This document shows positions 8,946 through 18,145 of a stretch of 61,730 nucleotides of DNA, piece after piece. The position numbers were made by a program, and so were the translations under genes. Source of the DNA: Dyella sp. ASV24 (GTDB taxonomy: Bacteria; Pseudomonadota; Gammaproteobacteria; Xanthomonadales; Rhodanobacteraceae); NCBI RefSeq assembly GCF_016428905.1, contig NZ_JAELTQ010000016.1, forward strand, positions 1-61,730. The letters are read 5' to 3'. How positions within the stretch are numbered: the first letter of the stretch is position 1; each line of letters opens with the position of its first letter. The notes under the pieces were generated by a model, which was not told the origin of the DNA, made no database searches, and saw nothing but the letters and a program-made list of their open reading frames with translations.

Positions 8946-10505
8946 TCAGTGCAGCTCCACCACCACCAGACCCTGCGGCGGGATGTCGATGCTCAGGCGG
9001 CCATTCGTGATGGGTGCCTGTTCGGGTGCAGCGAGTTTGCCCGCCTCGCGCAGCTGCGTGATCTGTTCGCGGCTCGGCGTGGCGGGGCGGCCCATCTTGT
9101 CGAAGGCAGCCACGGCATTGCCGTGCGTTTCATCGAGACGCCACACCGTTGCCTGTGATGCGCTGCCTAGATGCTTCAGGTCGACGTCGACATGTTTGGT
9201 GTCACCCGTCGGCACACCCGGTGTGTAGTCGGCGGTGTTGCCCAGCGGCGGCGTGTAGTTCCACAAGGCCAGCACCACGGTGCCGTCAGCGCGGCGTGTG
9301 GCCAGTGCGCTGTCGGTCTTCAGCGGTAGCTGTGTATCGCCCAGCTTGTGCAGCAGGGTGAAGGCATTGAAGGCCGGCTTCTCGATGCGGTCAGCGGCGA
9401 TCAAGCCGAAGCCGCCGTAGAACGGCGTCTTCACCACGCCCTGCTCGTCGAACACGTCGGAGAACGACCAGTAGCTCATCATCTCCACCTTGCCCGCGCA
9501 CTCGCGGATGGTGTTCGCCATCCACGGGCCCATGTAGACCGTGTCCGTGACATTGGGCAGGTTGGCGTACGAGGCGTTGTATTCGCTGTAGATCAACGGC
9601 AGCTTGGGGAACGGTGAGGCGACAATTTCTTTGTGCGACTTGTCCACCGCACGACACACCATGTCACGGCGCGGGATGTTCTCGTTGGTCTTGAACACAT
9701 TGTCGGCGGTGTCATCGCCGTAGACGTGCGTGCTCACGAAATCGATCGGCGCACCGCTCTGCTTCACATGCTTGAGGAATTCCGGCAACCACGCGGCCTG
9801 TGCCGTGGCCGGGCCGCCGATGCGAAGCTGCTTGTCGACGGATTTCACCGTCTGCGCGGTGCGGTCGTACAGTTTGTAGTACGTGTCCTTCTCTGGCTTG
9901 CCGCCCCAGAAGGCGAGGTTGGGTTCGTTCCATACCTCGAAATACCAGCTGCGCACTTCATCGATACCGTAGCGTTCGATTTCATGCTGAAGGAAGGCGC
10001 GTACCAGCCCGTCCCATTCGTTCCAATCCTTCGGCGGCATCACGTTGGGGTGATACCAGAAGTCGTGGTGGCTGGCCGGATCGGTGCTCATCTCCGGCGG
10101 CATGAAGCCCAGCTCCACGAACGGTTTGACGCCGCGCGCGAGCAGGCCGTCGTACACCTGATCCACGTAGCTGAAGTTGTATTGCAGCTTGCCTTGCGCG
10201 TCGCGATAGACCACGCCCATGTCGCGGTCGAAGATGCCGTGGAAGCGGATATAGGTGAAGCCGGTGGCGGCTTTCACATCCTCCAGATCTTTGCGGTAGT
10301 CGTCGCGTAGCGCGAGCACGGCGCGGCCGGAGCCGAACATGGTTTCCCAGAAGTGCGGCAGCGGTGCGCCCTTGGCCGTCGCATCCACCTGCAATGGCGC
10401 CGACTCGTTGCTGGCGGGCGTCGCGTGGACCGAACCAAGCAGGGCGAGGCAGGCCGCCGCGCACGTGCGCAGAGCAAGACGGCGGAGCGGGGATGGGGTC
10501 GGCAT
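8946..10505 (-). CDS. Secreted glycoside hydrolase family 39 (beta-xylosidase-like)
   Basis: Predicted exported glycosidase acting on xylo-oligosaccharides or related beta-glycosides; GH39 enzymes are retaining clan GH-A (TIM-barrel) hydrolases. The 519-residue product has a signal peptide (LRRLALRTCAAACLALLGSVHA). The acid/base Glu lies in YFEVWNEPNLAFW (about residue 190) and a candidate nucleophile Glu in LPLIYSEYNASY (about residue 305). The C-terminal 120 residues look like the usual beta-sandwich. The ATG at 10505 has GAAGGA 6 nt upstream. An in-frame ATG at 10544 is less likely because it would overlap the leader. A perfect GTAAACGTTTAC palindrome lies 53 bp upstream, fitting sugar-responsive LacI-type control. 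Confidence 0.9.
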   Translation of the reverse strand: MPTPSPLRRLALRTCAAACLALLGSVHATPASNESAPLQVDATAKGAPLPHFWETMFGSGRAVLALRDDYRKDLEDVKAATGFTYIRFHGIFDRDMGVVYRDAQGKLQYNFSYVDQVYDGLLARGVKPFVELGFMPPEMSTDPASHHDFWYHPNVMPPKDWNEWDGLVRAFLQHEIERYGIDEVRSWYFEVWNEPNLAFWGGKPEKDTYYKLYDRTAQTVKSVDKQLRIGGPATAQAAWLPEFLKHVKQSGAPIDFVSTHVYGDDTADNVFKTNENIPRRDMVCRAVDKSHKEIVASPFPKLPLIYSEYNASYANLPNVTDTVYMGPWMANTIRECAGKVEMMSYWSFSDVFDEQGVVKTPFYGGFGLIAADRIEKPAFNAFTLLHKLGDTQLPLKTDSALATRRADGTVVLALWNYTPPLGNTADYTPGVPTGDTKHVDVDLKHLGSASQATVWRLDETHGNAVAAFDKMGRPATPSREQITQLREAGKLAAPEQAPITNGRLSIDIPPQGLVVVELH

Positions 10506-10557
10506 GGCGATTCCTTCGGTCTGCAGGGTGGGGTCGACCATCACGGGATGGCGAGCG

Positions 10558-10571
10558 TGTAAACGTTTACG
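10558..10571. promoter_or_regulatory. LacI/GalR-type operator upstream of GH39 gene
   Basis: TGTAAACGTTTACG contains the perfect 12-bp palindrome GTAAACGTTTAC with the central CG typical of LacI-family operators (TGnAAnCGnTTnCA). No LacI-family gene is in the window, so the regulator would act in trans. Confidence 0.65.
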
Positions 10572-10750
10572 TGACGATGCCGGAGTCTCTTACAGACTGG
10601 CCCGTGTGATCAACCAGGAAATGTCGTGGCATTGCGCTGCGTTGCGCCGCACCACGACGAATAAGCTTGGATCTCGCCATGTTTTCCGGGGCGGCAACGC
10701 GGTATCGCGACCGCGTTTGCTGCAAGGCACGCAGCCCCGCTGGAGGCGGG

Positions 10751-12205
10751 TCAGGCCGGCGTGGAGGCCGGTGGAGGGGATGGCTGAGGCGGCTGGGCAT
10801 CCATGTCCAGCACTTCCCGCAATCGTTGCAGTGCTGGCAGCAAGGCTTCCGGTTCGCGCAGGGATTTGCGTGCAGCACCGATGGCTTGGCGCACGCGTCC
10901 CGGTGTTTCTCCCCGAACGATCACATCGATGGCCGTTGCGCGACACGCGAGCAGCGTGTCGATCCAGTCGGCAGGCTGCATCGGGCGGAAACCGCGCGTC
11001 AGTCGCCGGCTCGCGCGGAACGGCGCCGCCATGTCGCGAATCTGGTCCAACGCATCGGCCACGCGAACGGGCGTTCGTTCGGGAACGGAGGGGTCCATCG
11101 CCTCGCTCATGGCGGCCAGCGCATCGGCCAATCGGCGACGCAGTACATCGCTCGAACGCACCGGCAACACAAACCACGCCGAAGCGAGTCCGATTACCGC
11201 GCCGATGACGATCTCCTCCAGCCGTTGCCACAACAACAGGGAGGGTGGCTCCGGTTGCAGACTCTGCAGCAAGGCGAGGGCGAGCGTCACGAACAGCGCC
11301 CACCACGCATAGCCCAGGGGACGCAGCCAGACACCAAAGAACAGGGCGGCAAGAATCCACAGGCCCGTTGCGACTGGATCGCCCGCTGCGTGAAAGCTCA
11401 GCGACATCGCCATGACCGTACCCGCCGCCGCACCCAGCACGCGCAGACCACTCTTGTAGGCCACGTCGAGCCGTCCGCGATTGCCGATGTTGACGATGAT
11501 CGTGGTCAATACGATCCATGCCCAGCGTTCGGCAAAACACAGGTAGCCGACCACGAAGGAGAGCGCGAGAGCGACCGCCATCTGGATGGCCATGCGTGTG
11601 CTGGCGGAGGGGCGCATGGTGCTCGGTGGCACAGGTGCGGTGGCGGGTGGTGCAGAGATCACGGGTGGCAGCAGGCGCAGGCATCGCGCCAGCAGATGAA
11701 ACACGGTTACCCATAGCAACGACAACAGCGCCACCGCCACAGGCACCAGTACGGCGGGAATCGCGCTGCCGGCTGCCACACGAACGTGCGGCACGGTGAG
11801 CAAGACGATGAACGGCAAGGCGATCAGGCGTCCTGCGCGCCGCGCCATCGAGCCGAACCGTCGTAGCCAGATCGACAGGAACATGCCCGCAGTGAACACC
11901 GCCGCTCCCAACCACGGTGTTTGCCGCAGCAACACGCCCACGCCCATCGCCACGAAACCCACCAGCGGCAACGCCACCGCCGCTTCCAGCCGGCCGCGCA
12001 GATCGTGATCCATATGGCTGCGTGACAACGACAGGCACAGCACCACTGCCAGCACAGCAGGGCCGCCACCCGGTGCGATGAATTGCGTGCAACGCAGCGT
12101 GGCCAGCACGGCCAGCATGGTCACCACAGCTTCCAGCAGAGGACGCGTCAACACCGACGCCCCTGATCGGGCCAGGCGTATCCATGCGGGGCGTGCGTCG
12201 TCCAT
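10751..12205 (-). CDS. FUSC-family inner-membrane transporter (AaeB-like)
   Basis: Putative efflux component for aromatic acids or similar compounds. The 484-residue product has two clusters of hydrophobic helices. The first is within about residues 20-160 and ends with LLSLLWVTVFHLLARCL. The second starts at MAIQMAVALALSFVVGYL and runs through WAWIVLTTIIVNIGNRG, the FUSC-domain hallmark, to about residue 345. A soluble helical C-terminus follows. It is shorter than AaeB (about 655 aa). It lies 77 bp downstream of the TetR gene on the same strand, so the two are probably co-transcribed. It may share the HlyD and outer-membrane partners encoded on the opposite strand. No Shine-Dalgarno is visible at the chosen ATG. 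Confidence 0.85.
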   Translation of the reverse strand: MDDARPAWIRLARSGASVLTRPLLEAVVTMLAVLATLRCTQFIAPGGGPAVLAVVLCLSLSRSHMDHDLRGRLEAAVALPLVGFVAMGVGVLLRQTPWLGAAVFTAGMFLSIWLRRFGSMARRAGRLIALPFIVLLTVPHVRVAAGSAIPAVLVPVAVALLSLLWVTVFHLLARCLRLLPPVISAPPATAPVPPSTMRPSASTRMAIQMAVALALSFVVGYLCFAERWAWIVLTTIIVNIGNRGRLDVAYKSGLRVLGAAAGTVMAMSLSFHAAGDPVATGLWILAALFFGVWLRPLGYAWWALFVTLALALLQSLQPEPPSLLLWQRLEEIVIGAVIGLASAWFVLPVRSSDVLRRRLADALAAMSEAMDPSVPERTPVRVADALDQIRDMAAPFRASRRLTRGFRPMQPADWIDTLLACRATAIDVIVRGETPGRVRQAIGAARKSLREPEALLPALQRLREVLDMDAQPPQPSPPPASTPA

Positions 12206-12282
12206 GTCGTCCGGAGGTAGTGGAAAGGGCAGCGCTACATACTAGTGCGCGATGGATGACGCCTATGCGCGTGCCTGGCCGC

Positions 12283-12978
12283 TCAGCGTTTTGCGCGTGG
12301 AGCCTTTGCTTTTGGCGAGAGCGGGGCTGCGCCCTTGCCATAGTCGCGGCTGATGGCCTCCAGCCCCGCCATGGCAAACGTATGAAGGTGGTTGACCAGC
12401 GCCGGCCCGGGCATCTGCAGCACGTCGCCCAACGGACCGGGCGCGCCACGTCCCGCCACCAACAACATGCCGCAAGGGGCGGCGATGCTGATCAGGCAAC
12501 GGATGAGCGCCGGATCCTCAGGAGGGATACCCGAGATATCGCTCAAGATCTGTTTGACCACCGCGATCTTGGGTAGCACTTCCGTCTGCAGCAGCACCTT
12601 GAGGTGGGACGACGGCGCCAACAGCTCACGCGCGAGCACCCGGATATTCCAGCCGCTTTCTTCCTTGGAGCGTTCGACGAGGCGCTCGAATACCTTCCAC
12701 AATTGGTCGCTGGCGGGCAGGTCGCTGCCGGCCAGCGCGCGAAGATCCACCAGGCTGATCAGTTGCCGATGGGCTTCGGCGAGCACGGCTTGATACAGAC
12801 CGTTCCGGTTGCCGAAATGGTAGTTGATCGACGCCAGGTCCACCTCCGCCCGGGCGGCGATGGCCTTACTGGTGGCTTCGGCATAGCCCTCGGCCGCGAA
12901 CAGTTCGCCGGCGGCTTCCAGTATGCGTTGGCGTGTGGCTTCACCATCCGTGCGGATGGCGCGTCGCGGCTTGCTCAT
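12283..12978 (-). CDS. TetR-family repressor, CecR (YbiH)-like
   Basis: DNA-binding repressor of 231 residues. The N-terminal TetR helix-turn-helix spans about 12-58 (RQRILEAAGELFAAEGYAEA, then SKAIAARAEVDLASINYHFG). The C-terminal half resembles the CecR-type ligand domain (VLARELLAPSSHL). In E. coli CecR controls the ybhGFSR exporter, and the same exporter genes lie divergently here. This makes control of both its own operon (with the FUSC gene) and the exporter operon very likely. A 21-bp inverted repeat in the 127-bp divergent gap is the candidate operator. The C-terminal tail is Lys/Pro/Ala-rich and probably disordered. Confidence 0.9.
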   Translation of the reverse strand: MSKPRRAIRTDGEATRQRILEAAGELFAAEGYAEATSKAIAARAEVDLASINYHFGNRNGLYQAVLAEAHRQLISLVDLRALAGSDLPASDQLWKVFERLVERSKEESGWNIRVLARELLAPSSHLKVLLQTEVLPKIAVVKQILSDISGIPPEDPALIRCLISIAAPCGMLLVAGRGAPGPLGDVLQMPGPALVNHLHTFAMAGLEAISRDYGKGAAPLSPKAKAPRAKR

Positions 12979-13032
12979 GCGTGGATCTCTGCGGATGCCG
13001 GTTTACCGACCTCCCGATGATGCGGTATACAT

Positions 13033-13053
13033 ACTTTAAACTCAATTTAAAGT
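13033..13053. promoter_or_regulatory. Candidate operator of the CecR-like repressor
   Basis: A perfect 8-bp inverted repeat, ACTTTAAA-CTCAA-TTTAAAGT, is AT-rich against a GC-rich background. It lies between the divergent tetR start (12978) and the exporter operon start (13106). The position and symmetry fit a TetR-family operator; binding is inferred. Confidence 0.7.
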
Positions 13054-13105
13054 TACCATGCCCACCGGCAGGTTGGCTTTTCCACCCTCTGCGGGAAGTC
13101 GTCCC

Positions 13106-14110
13106 ATGAAGAAGCCCCTTATCGCCGCGCTGGTCATCATGCTGGTTGTCCTTGTGGCAGGACTGGTGTGGTGGCACAGCCGCGCCAACCGTGACGAGGG
13201 CCACCTCGTGCTCGACGGCAACGTCGACATCCGGCAGATATCGCTTGCTTTCGATGGCAGTGGCCGTGTGCTGCAACTCCGCGCAGAGGAAGGCGACCGC
13301 GTGAAAGCCGGGCAGATACTCGGCCTTCTCGATACCCGCACGCTGGCGCTGCAGGCGGCGCAGGCACAAGCGCAGATAGACGTCCAACAACAGAACCTGC
13401 TGCGGCTCCAGCATGGCTCGCGTCCGCAGGAGCTGGCGCAGGCGAAGAGTCGCCTTGCCGCCGCGCAGGCCAGTGCTGCCAAGGCCGCGCAGGATCTGGC
13501 CCGCCTGCAGGACATCGCCGCCAAGACCCAGGGCCACGGTGTGAGCCCGCAGGATCTGGACAGCGCCAGAAGCAATGCGCAAGTCGCCAAGGCGCAGGCC
13601 GATGAGCAACAGCAGGCCTTGCGGCTGACCGAAATCGGGCCACGCGAAGAAGACATTGCCGGCGCAGAGGCACAGCTGCAGGCATCGCAGGCGCAACTGG
13701 CCGTGCTTACCCACGAGATCAACCAGGGCGAGTTGATTGCTCCCGCGGATGCCGTCGTGCGTTCGCGCCTGCTGGAACCGGGCGACATGGTCACGCCGCA
13801 GCGTCCCGTGTTCGCACTGGCATTGACGCAGCCGAAATGGGTGCGTGTCTACGTCAGTGAAACCCAGTTGGCCAAAGTGAAACCCGGCATGACAGCCACC
13901 GTCACCACAGATACCTACCCCGGCCAGCCGGTGGATGGACAAGTGGGCTATATCTCCTCCGTCGCCGAGTTCACGCCCAAGACCGTGCAGACCGAAGAGC
14001 TGCGCACCAGCCTGGTCTACGAGGTGCGTGTGGTCGTGCAGGACAGCGGCAACCGATTACGGCTGGGTCAGCCAGCCACCGTGCGACTGAACATCGGATC
14101 GTCACAATGA
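13106..14110 (+). CDS. HlyD/YbhG-like membrane-fusion protein
   Basis: Periplasmic adaptor of the ABC efflux pump, anchored by one N-terminal helix (MKKPLIAALVIMLVVLVAGLVWW). The 334-residue product shows the biotinyl-lipoyl half GNVDIRQISLAFDGSGRV, a long Ala/Gln-rich coiled-coil hairpin (about 85-210), the second lipoyl half LIAPADAVVRSRLLEPGDMV and the barrel region WVRVYVSETQLAKVKPGM. The conserved AEFTPKTVQTEELR matches E. coli YbhG. The ATG at 13106 (GGGAAG upstream) is chosen because it aligns with the MKKP start of YbhG; an in-frame ATG at 13058 would place the operator inside its ribosome site. The next gene overlaps by 4 bp. Confidence 0.93.
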   Translation: MKKPLIAALVIMLVVLVAGLVWWHSRANRDEGHLVLDGNVDIRQISLAFDGSGRVLQLRAEEGDRVKAGQILGLLDTRTLALQAAQAQAQIDVQQQNLLRLQHGSRPQELAQAKSRLAAAQASAAKAAQDLARLQDIAAKTQGHGVSPQDLDSARSNAQVAKAQADEQQQALRLTEIGPREEDIAGAEAQLQASQAQLAVLTHEINQGELIAPADAVVRSRLLEPGDMVTPQRPVFALALTQPKWVRVYVSETQLAKVKPGMTATVTTDTYPGQPVDGQVGYISSVAEFTPKTVQTEELRTSLVYEVRVVVQDSGNRLRLGQPATVRLNIGSSQ

Positions 14111-15885
14111 GCGTCGGCGACGTCACCGTCGTCGCCAAAGGATTGCGCAAGGTCTTCGCGGGGCCGGGTGGCAAGCCCGTGCGCGCGCTCGATGGCGTGT
14201 CGCTTTCCATCCGCCCTGGCGAACTGACGGCACTGGTCGGTCCGGATGGCGCCGGCAAGACCACCTTGTTGCGCATGCTGGTCGGCATCCTCGCGCCTGA
14301 CGAAGGCGAACTACAGGTGCTCGGCATGGACGCCACGCGTGATGCGCAGCGCATCCAGGATCGCATCAGCTACATGCCGCAACGTTTCGGTCTGTACGAG
14401 GACCTGAGCGTGGAGGAAAACCTGAATCTCTACGCCGACCTGCATGGCGTGGACCCGCAACAACGCCGCCAGCGCTTCGACCGCCTGCTGGCGATGACGG
14501 ACCTTGCGCGCTTCACCCATCGCCCAGCCGGCAAACTTTCCGGCGGCATGAAACAGAAGCTGGGCCTTGCCTGCACACTGGTGCGCTCGCCGGACCTGCT
14601 GGTGCTGGACGAACCGAGTGTGGGCGTCGATCCCCTGTCGCGCCGCGACCTGTGGAAAATCGTGCAGCAATTGGTTGACGACGAGCAATTGAGCGTCATC
14701 GTCAGCACCGCCTACATGGACGAGGCAGAACGCTGCGCGCAGGTCTTTGTCATGCATCAGGGCAAGGTGCTCGCGGAAGGCACGCCGTCGGCACTGCGTG
14801 AGCGCGCACGTGGACTCACGGGCATCGTTTCCCCACCGCTCGACACGCCCGCGCGCGACCTGCAGGCAAAGCTCATCGACGCGAGTGATCTGATCATCGA
14901 CGCCGTACCCAGTGGCGGCAACGTGCGCTTCATCCGTCAGCCGGAGGCCGACAAGACCGCGCTGAGCAAGCTGTTTGATGGCCTTTCCCCCACGGATCGC
15001 CCGGAAGAACTGGAAGACGCCTTCATGATGCTGCTGCGCCAGCATCACGTCGAAGATGCGCCGCCAGCCGCTACCCCGGAAGTCCATCAGGGACAGCGCG
15101 AGCGCGCATCGAACGACGACAAGCCCGTCATCGTGGTGCGCGATCTGGTGCGCAAGTTTGGCGACTTCACCGCCGTGGCCAGTACCTCGTTCGACGTCAG
15201 GCGCGGAGAGATCTTCGGCCTGCTTGGCCCCAACGGTGCCGGTAAGACCACGACGTTCCGCATGCTGTGTGGGCTATTGCCAGCGTCGGGCGGACATCTC
15301 GAAGTTGCCGGCCTTGACCTGCGCACCGCGCGGGCACAAGCGCGTGGTCGCGTCGGCTATGTGTCGCAGAAGTTCGCGCTGTACGGCAACCTCAGTGTGC
15401 AGGAGAACCTGCAGTTCTTCGGTGGCGCTTACGGGTTGCGTGGGGACGCCTTGCGTGCGCGCATCCGGGCCGTGCAAACGCAATTCCAGCTCGATGCGGA
15501 TGCGGTAAGCGGCGACATGCCGGGCGGCTACAAGCAGCGACTCGCCATGGCGGCCGGCTTGCTGCACGAGCCCGATATTCTTTTTCTCGACGAACCCACC
15601 AGCGGCATCGATCCGCTGGCGCGCCGTTCCTTCTGGCGCACCATCACGGCGCTGGTCAAGGAAGGCGTCACCGTCGTCATTACCACCCACTTCATGGAAG
15701 AGGCGGAGTACTGCGATCGCATCGCCATCCAGGACGCGGGCCGCGTTCTCGCCCTGGGTACGCCTAAGGCGGTTCGCGAACAGGCGGGCGCGGAACACGG
15801 TGTCGACATGAACAGCGCTTTCATCGCCATCGTGGAACAGGCACGGGCGAAGGGGCACGAGGCCGGCGCGGAGAAAGTCGCATGA
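14107..15885 (+). CDS. YbhF-like double ABC ATPase
   Basis: Cytoplasmic energising subunit of the exporter, 592 residues with two fused ABC domains. Domain 1 has Walker A GPDGAGKTT (about residue 45), signature LSGGMKQKL and Walker B LLVLDEPSVGVD. Domain 2 (from about residue 345) has GPNGAGKTT, a variant signature MPGGYKQRL and Walker B ILFLDEPTSGID. The linker between them holds an acidic, poorly conserved stretch. The length and layout match E. coli YbhF (578 aa). The gene overlaps both neighbours by ATGA, indicating translational coupling with the adaptor and the first permease. Confidence 0.95.
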   Translation: MSVGDVTVVAKGLRKVFAGPGGKPVRALDGVSLSIRPGELTALVGPDGAGKTTLLRMLVGILAPDEGELQVLGMDATRDAQRIQDRISYMPQRFGLYEDLSVEENLNLYADLHGVDPQQRRQRFDRLLAMTDLARFTHRPAGKLSGGMKQKLGLACTLVRSPDLLVLDEPSVGVDPLSRRDLWKIVQQLVDDEQLSVIVSTAYMDEAERCAQVFVMHQGKVLAEGTPSALRERARGLTGIVSPPLDTPARDLQAKLIDASDLIIDAVPSGGNVRFIRQPEADKTALSKLFDGLSPTDRPEELEDAFMMLLRQHHVEDAPPAATPEVHQGQRERASNDDKPVIVVRDLVRKFGDFTAVASTSFDVRRGEIFGLLGPNGAGKTTTFRMLCGLLPASGGHLEVAGLDLRTARAQARGRVGYVSQKFALYGNLSVQENLQFFGGAYGLRGDALRARIRAVQTQFQLDADAVSGDMPGGYKQRLAMAAGLLHEPDILFLDEPTSGIDPLARRSFWRTITALVKEGVTVVITTHFMEEAEYCDRIAIQDAGRVLALGTPKAVREQAGAEHGVDMNSAFIAIVEQARAKGHEAGAEKVA

Positions 15886-17012
15886 GCCAGTCAGGCTTCG
15901 CGCAACGCATGGCCGCGCTGATCCGCAAGGAGGTGCGCCAGATGGTGCGCGACAGAAGCAATCTCGCCGTGGGCCTGCTGTTGCCCATCGCGCTGATTCT
16001 TCTGTTTGGCTACGGCTTGTCGCTGGATGTGGAACACGCGCCTATTGCGGTGGTCATGGGCGATACGTCACCGCCCGCACGCGATGTCTACGCCGCCTTC
16101 CAAGGTACGCCCTACCTTGATCCACATTGGGCGGGCAGCATGCAGGATGCCGAGCGACGCATGCTCGCTGGCGACCTCGATGCGATCGTGCGCGTGCCGC
16201 CGAATTTCTCACGACGCGTGGCCAGTGGCGATGCACGGGTCCAGTTACTTCTCAACGGTATCGATTCGACCACGGCGACATCCGTGGAAGGTTACGTCAG
16301 CGGCGCGATGGCCACGCAGGGACTCAAGATGGCCGATCGCACGGGCAGTGCGCCAGCCGGCGGCGGCGTGGTCGTGCAACAGCGCATGTGGTTCAACGAA
16401 GCCGGCATAAGCACGTGGTACCTCGTGCCCGGCCTGCTTGTGCTGATCATGACACTCACCGGTGCGTTCCTCACGTCGCTGCTGATCGCGCGCGAATGGG
16501 AACGCGGCACACTGGAATCGCTGTTCGTCACCCCGGTAAGGCCGCTGGAGCTGGTGCTTTCCAAGCTCGTTCCCTACGTGGTCATCGGCCTGATCGATCT
16601 CGCCATGTGCCTGGTCGCGGCGCGGTGGATGTTCGAGGTGCCGATTCGCGGCTCGCTCATCGTGATCGTCATAGCGTCGTTTCTCTATCTGGTGGTGTCG
16701 CTGACGATGGGCTTGTTCATCTCAGGCGTCACACGCAACCAGTTCCAGGCAAGCCAGATGGCGCTGCTGACCAGTTTTATGCCGGCGATGATGCTCTCGG
16801 GCTTTGTTTTCGACTTGCGAAACATGCCCACCGTGGTACGGGGGATCAGCGAGGTTCTTCCCGCGACGCATTTCATGAACCTGATCAAGACGCTGTTTCT
16901 CGCGGGCAACAACGCTTCGCTGGTGTTGCGCGAATGCGCCATCCTTGCGTTGTATGCCGTGGTACTGATCTTCGCCGCGCGCCGCACGTTGCGCAAAACC
17001 CTGGATCGATGA
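15882..17012 (+). CDS. YbhS-like ABC-2 permease
   Basis: Inner-membrane subunit of the exporter, 376 residues. One N-terminal helix (AVGLLLPIALILLFGYGLSL) is followed by a large extracytoplasmic loop (about 45-175). Five C-terminal helices follow, including LLVLIMTLTGAFLTSLLIA and the ABC-2 motif REWERGTLESLFVTPV. It pairs with the next gene to form the heteromeric channel. The start overlaps the ATPase stop by 4 bp. Confidence 0.94.
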   Translation: MSQSGFAQRMAALIRKEVRQMVRDRSNLAVGLLLPIALILLFGYGLSLDVEHAPIAVVMGDTSPPARDVYAAFQGTPYLDPHWAGSMQDAERRMLAGDLDAIVRVPPNFSRRVASGDARVQLLLNGIDSTTATSVEGYVSGAMATQGLKMADRTGSAPAGGGVVVQQRMWFNEAGISTWYLVPGLLVLIMTLTGAFLTSLLIAREWERGTLESLFVTPVRPLELVLSKLVPYVVIGLIDLAMCLVAARWMFEVPIRGSLIVIVIASFLYLVVSLTMGLFISGVTRNQFQASQMALLTSFMPAMMLSGFVFDLRNMPTVVRGISEVLPATHFMNLIKTLFLAGNNASLVLRECAILALYAVVLIFAARRTLRKTLDR

Positions 17013-17013
17013 C

Positions 17014-18129
17014 ATGGCATCCTTCGTCGCCTTTCTCGCCCAGGTGATGGCGCTCTGCCGCAAGGAGCTGCTTGCCTTGCTCAAGGAGCCCTCCAGCCGC
17101 GCGATCCTGTTCGTGCCGGCATTGATGCAGTCGCTGTTGTTTGGCTACGCCGCGACGTATGACATCAATCACGTTTCTTACGCCGTGCTGGACCAAAGCC
17201 GCGGTGCGGCTTCTACCGCGTTATTGACGCGCTTGGACGGCACGGGTGTATTTGAGCGCACGCGTACTTTGACTTCATCTCGCCAGATCGCGCAGGTCAT
17301 CGACGACAACGATGCGCTGATGGTGCTGAGCATCCCGTCGGATTTCGAAAACAAACTGTCTGCCGGGCAACCGTCGCCGCTTCAGGTGATCCTCGACGGG
17401 CGCAACTCCACCACGGCGGGTACCGCGGGTGCGTACATCAGTTCCATCGTGGCGTCGTACAACCAGTCGAACGGTTATGCGTCAGGCGGGATCACGGTTG
17501 AGCGGCGCGCCTGGTTCAATCCGAACCTGGAGGCGCGCTGGAACATCATGCCCGCACTTATCGCCGCGCTGAGCATGTTGCAGACCCTGCTGATTGCAGC
17601 GCTGTCAGTGGCACGCGAGCGCGAGCAGGGCACCTTTGACCAGTTGTTGGTCACGCCAATGACGCCCATCCAGATTCTGATCGGCAAAGCGCTGCCCGCG
17701 ATCATGGTGGGCTTGGTGCAGTCCACGCTGATCTTTCTGATCATTCGCTTCTGGTTCCAGATTCCGCTGGTCGGCTCGGTGTGGCTGCTCTACCTGGGGC
17801 TGTTCACCTTTACCGGTGCATCGGTAGGCATCGGGCTGTCCATCTCAGCGCTCTCGCTGACCATGCAGCAGGCCATGCTTTATACGTTCTTCCTGATCAT
17901 GCCGTTGATGCTGCTATCGGGCTTGCTCACGCCCGTACGCAACATGCCTGCCGCGCTCCAGGTGGCTACTTACGTCAACCCGTTGCGGTTCGGCATGAGC
18001 ATCGTACGTCGCGTCTACCTGGAAGGTGCCGGATTGAGCGATGTCGCAACGGATTTCATTCCCCTGCTGGTGATCGCGGCGCTCACGTTGCCCTTGGCGG
18101 CGTGGCTGTTCCGTCATCGCCTTTCCTGA
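17014..18129 (+). CDS. YbhR-like ABC-2 permease
   Basis: Second permease half, 371 residues, with the same topology as its neighbour: an N-terminal helix (LFVPALMQSLLFGYAATYD), a periplasmic loop, then helices beginning with MLQTLLIAALSVAREREQGTFDQLLVTPM, where the ABC-2 coupling motif is clear. It starts 1 bp after the YbhS-like stop. In E. coli the YbhFSR complex has been linked to drug and Na+/Li+ efflux. The substrate here is unknown. Confidence 0.94.
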   Translation: MASFVAFLAQVMALCRKELLALLKEPSSRAILFVPALMQSLLFGYAATYDINHVSYAVLDQSRGAASTALLTRLDGTGVFERTRTLTSSRQIAQVIDDNDALMVLSIPSDFENKLSAGQPSPLQVILDGRNSTTAGTAGAYISSIVASYNQSNGYASGGITVERRAWFNPNLEARWNIMPALIAALSMLQTLLIAALSVAREREQGTFDQLLVTPMTPIQILIGKALPAIMVGLVQSTLIFLIIRFWFQIPLVGSVWLLYLGLFTFTGASVGIGLSISALSLTMQQAMLYTFFLIMPLMLLSGLLTPVRNMPAALQVATYVNPLRFGMSIVRRVYLEGAGLSDVATDFIPLLVIAALTLPLAAWLFRHRLS

Positions 18130-18145
18130 CGTCGAGGTTTTCGCC

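Noticed and set aside
10590-12449. Long open frame of 619 codons opposite or shifted from the FUSC gene
   Set aside because: Arg/Gly/Ala-rich composition typical of a GC-rich shadow frame; the FUSC frame carries the real motifs.
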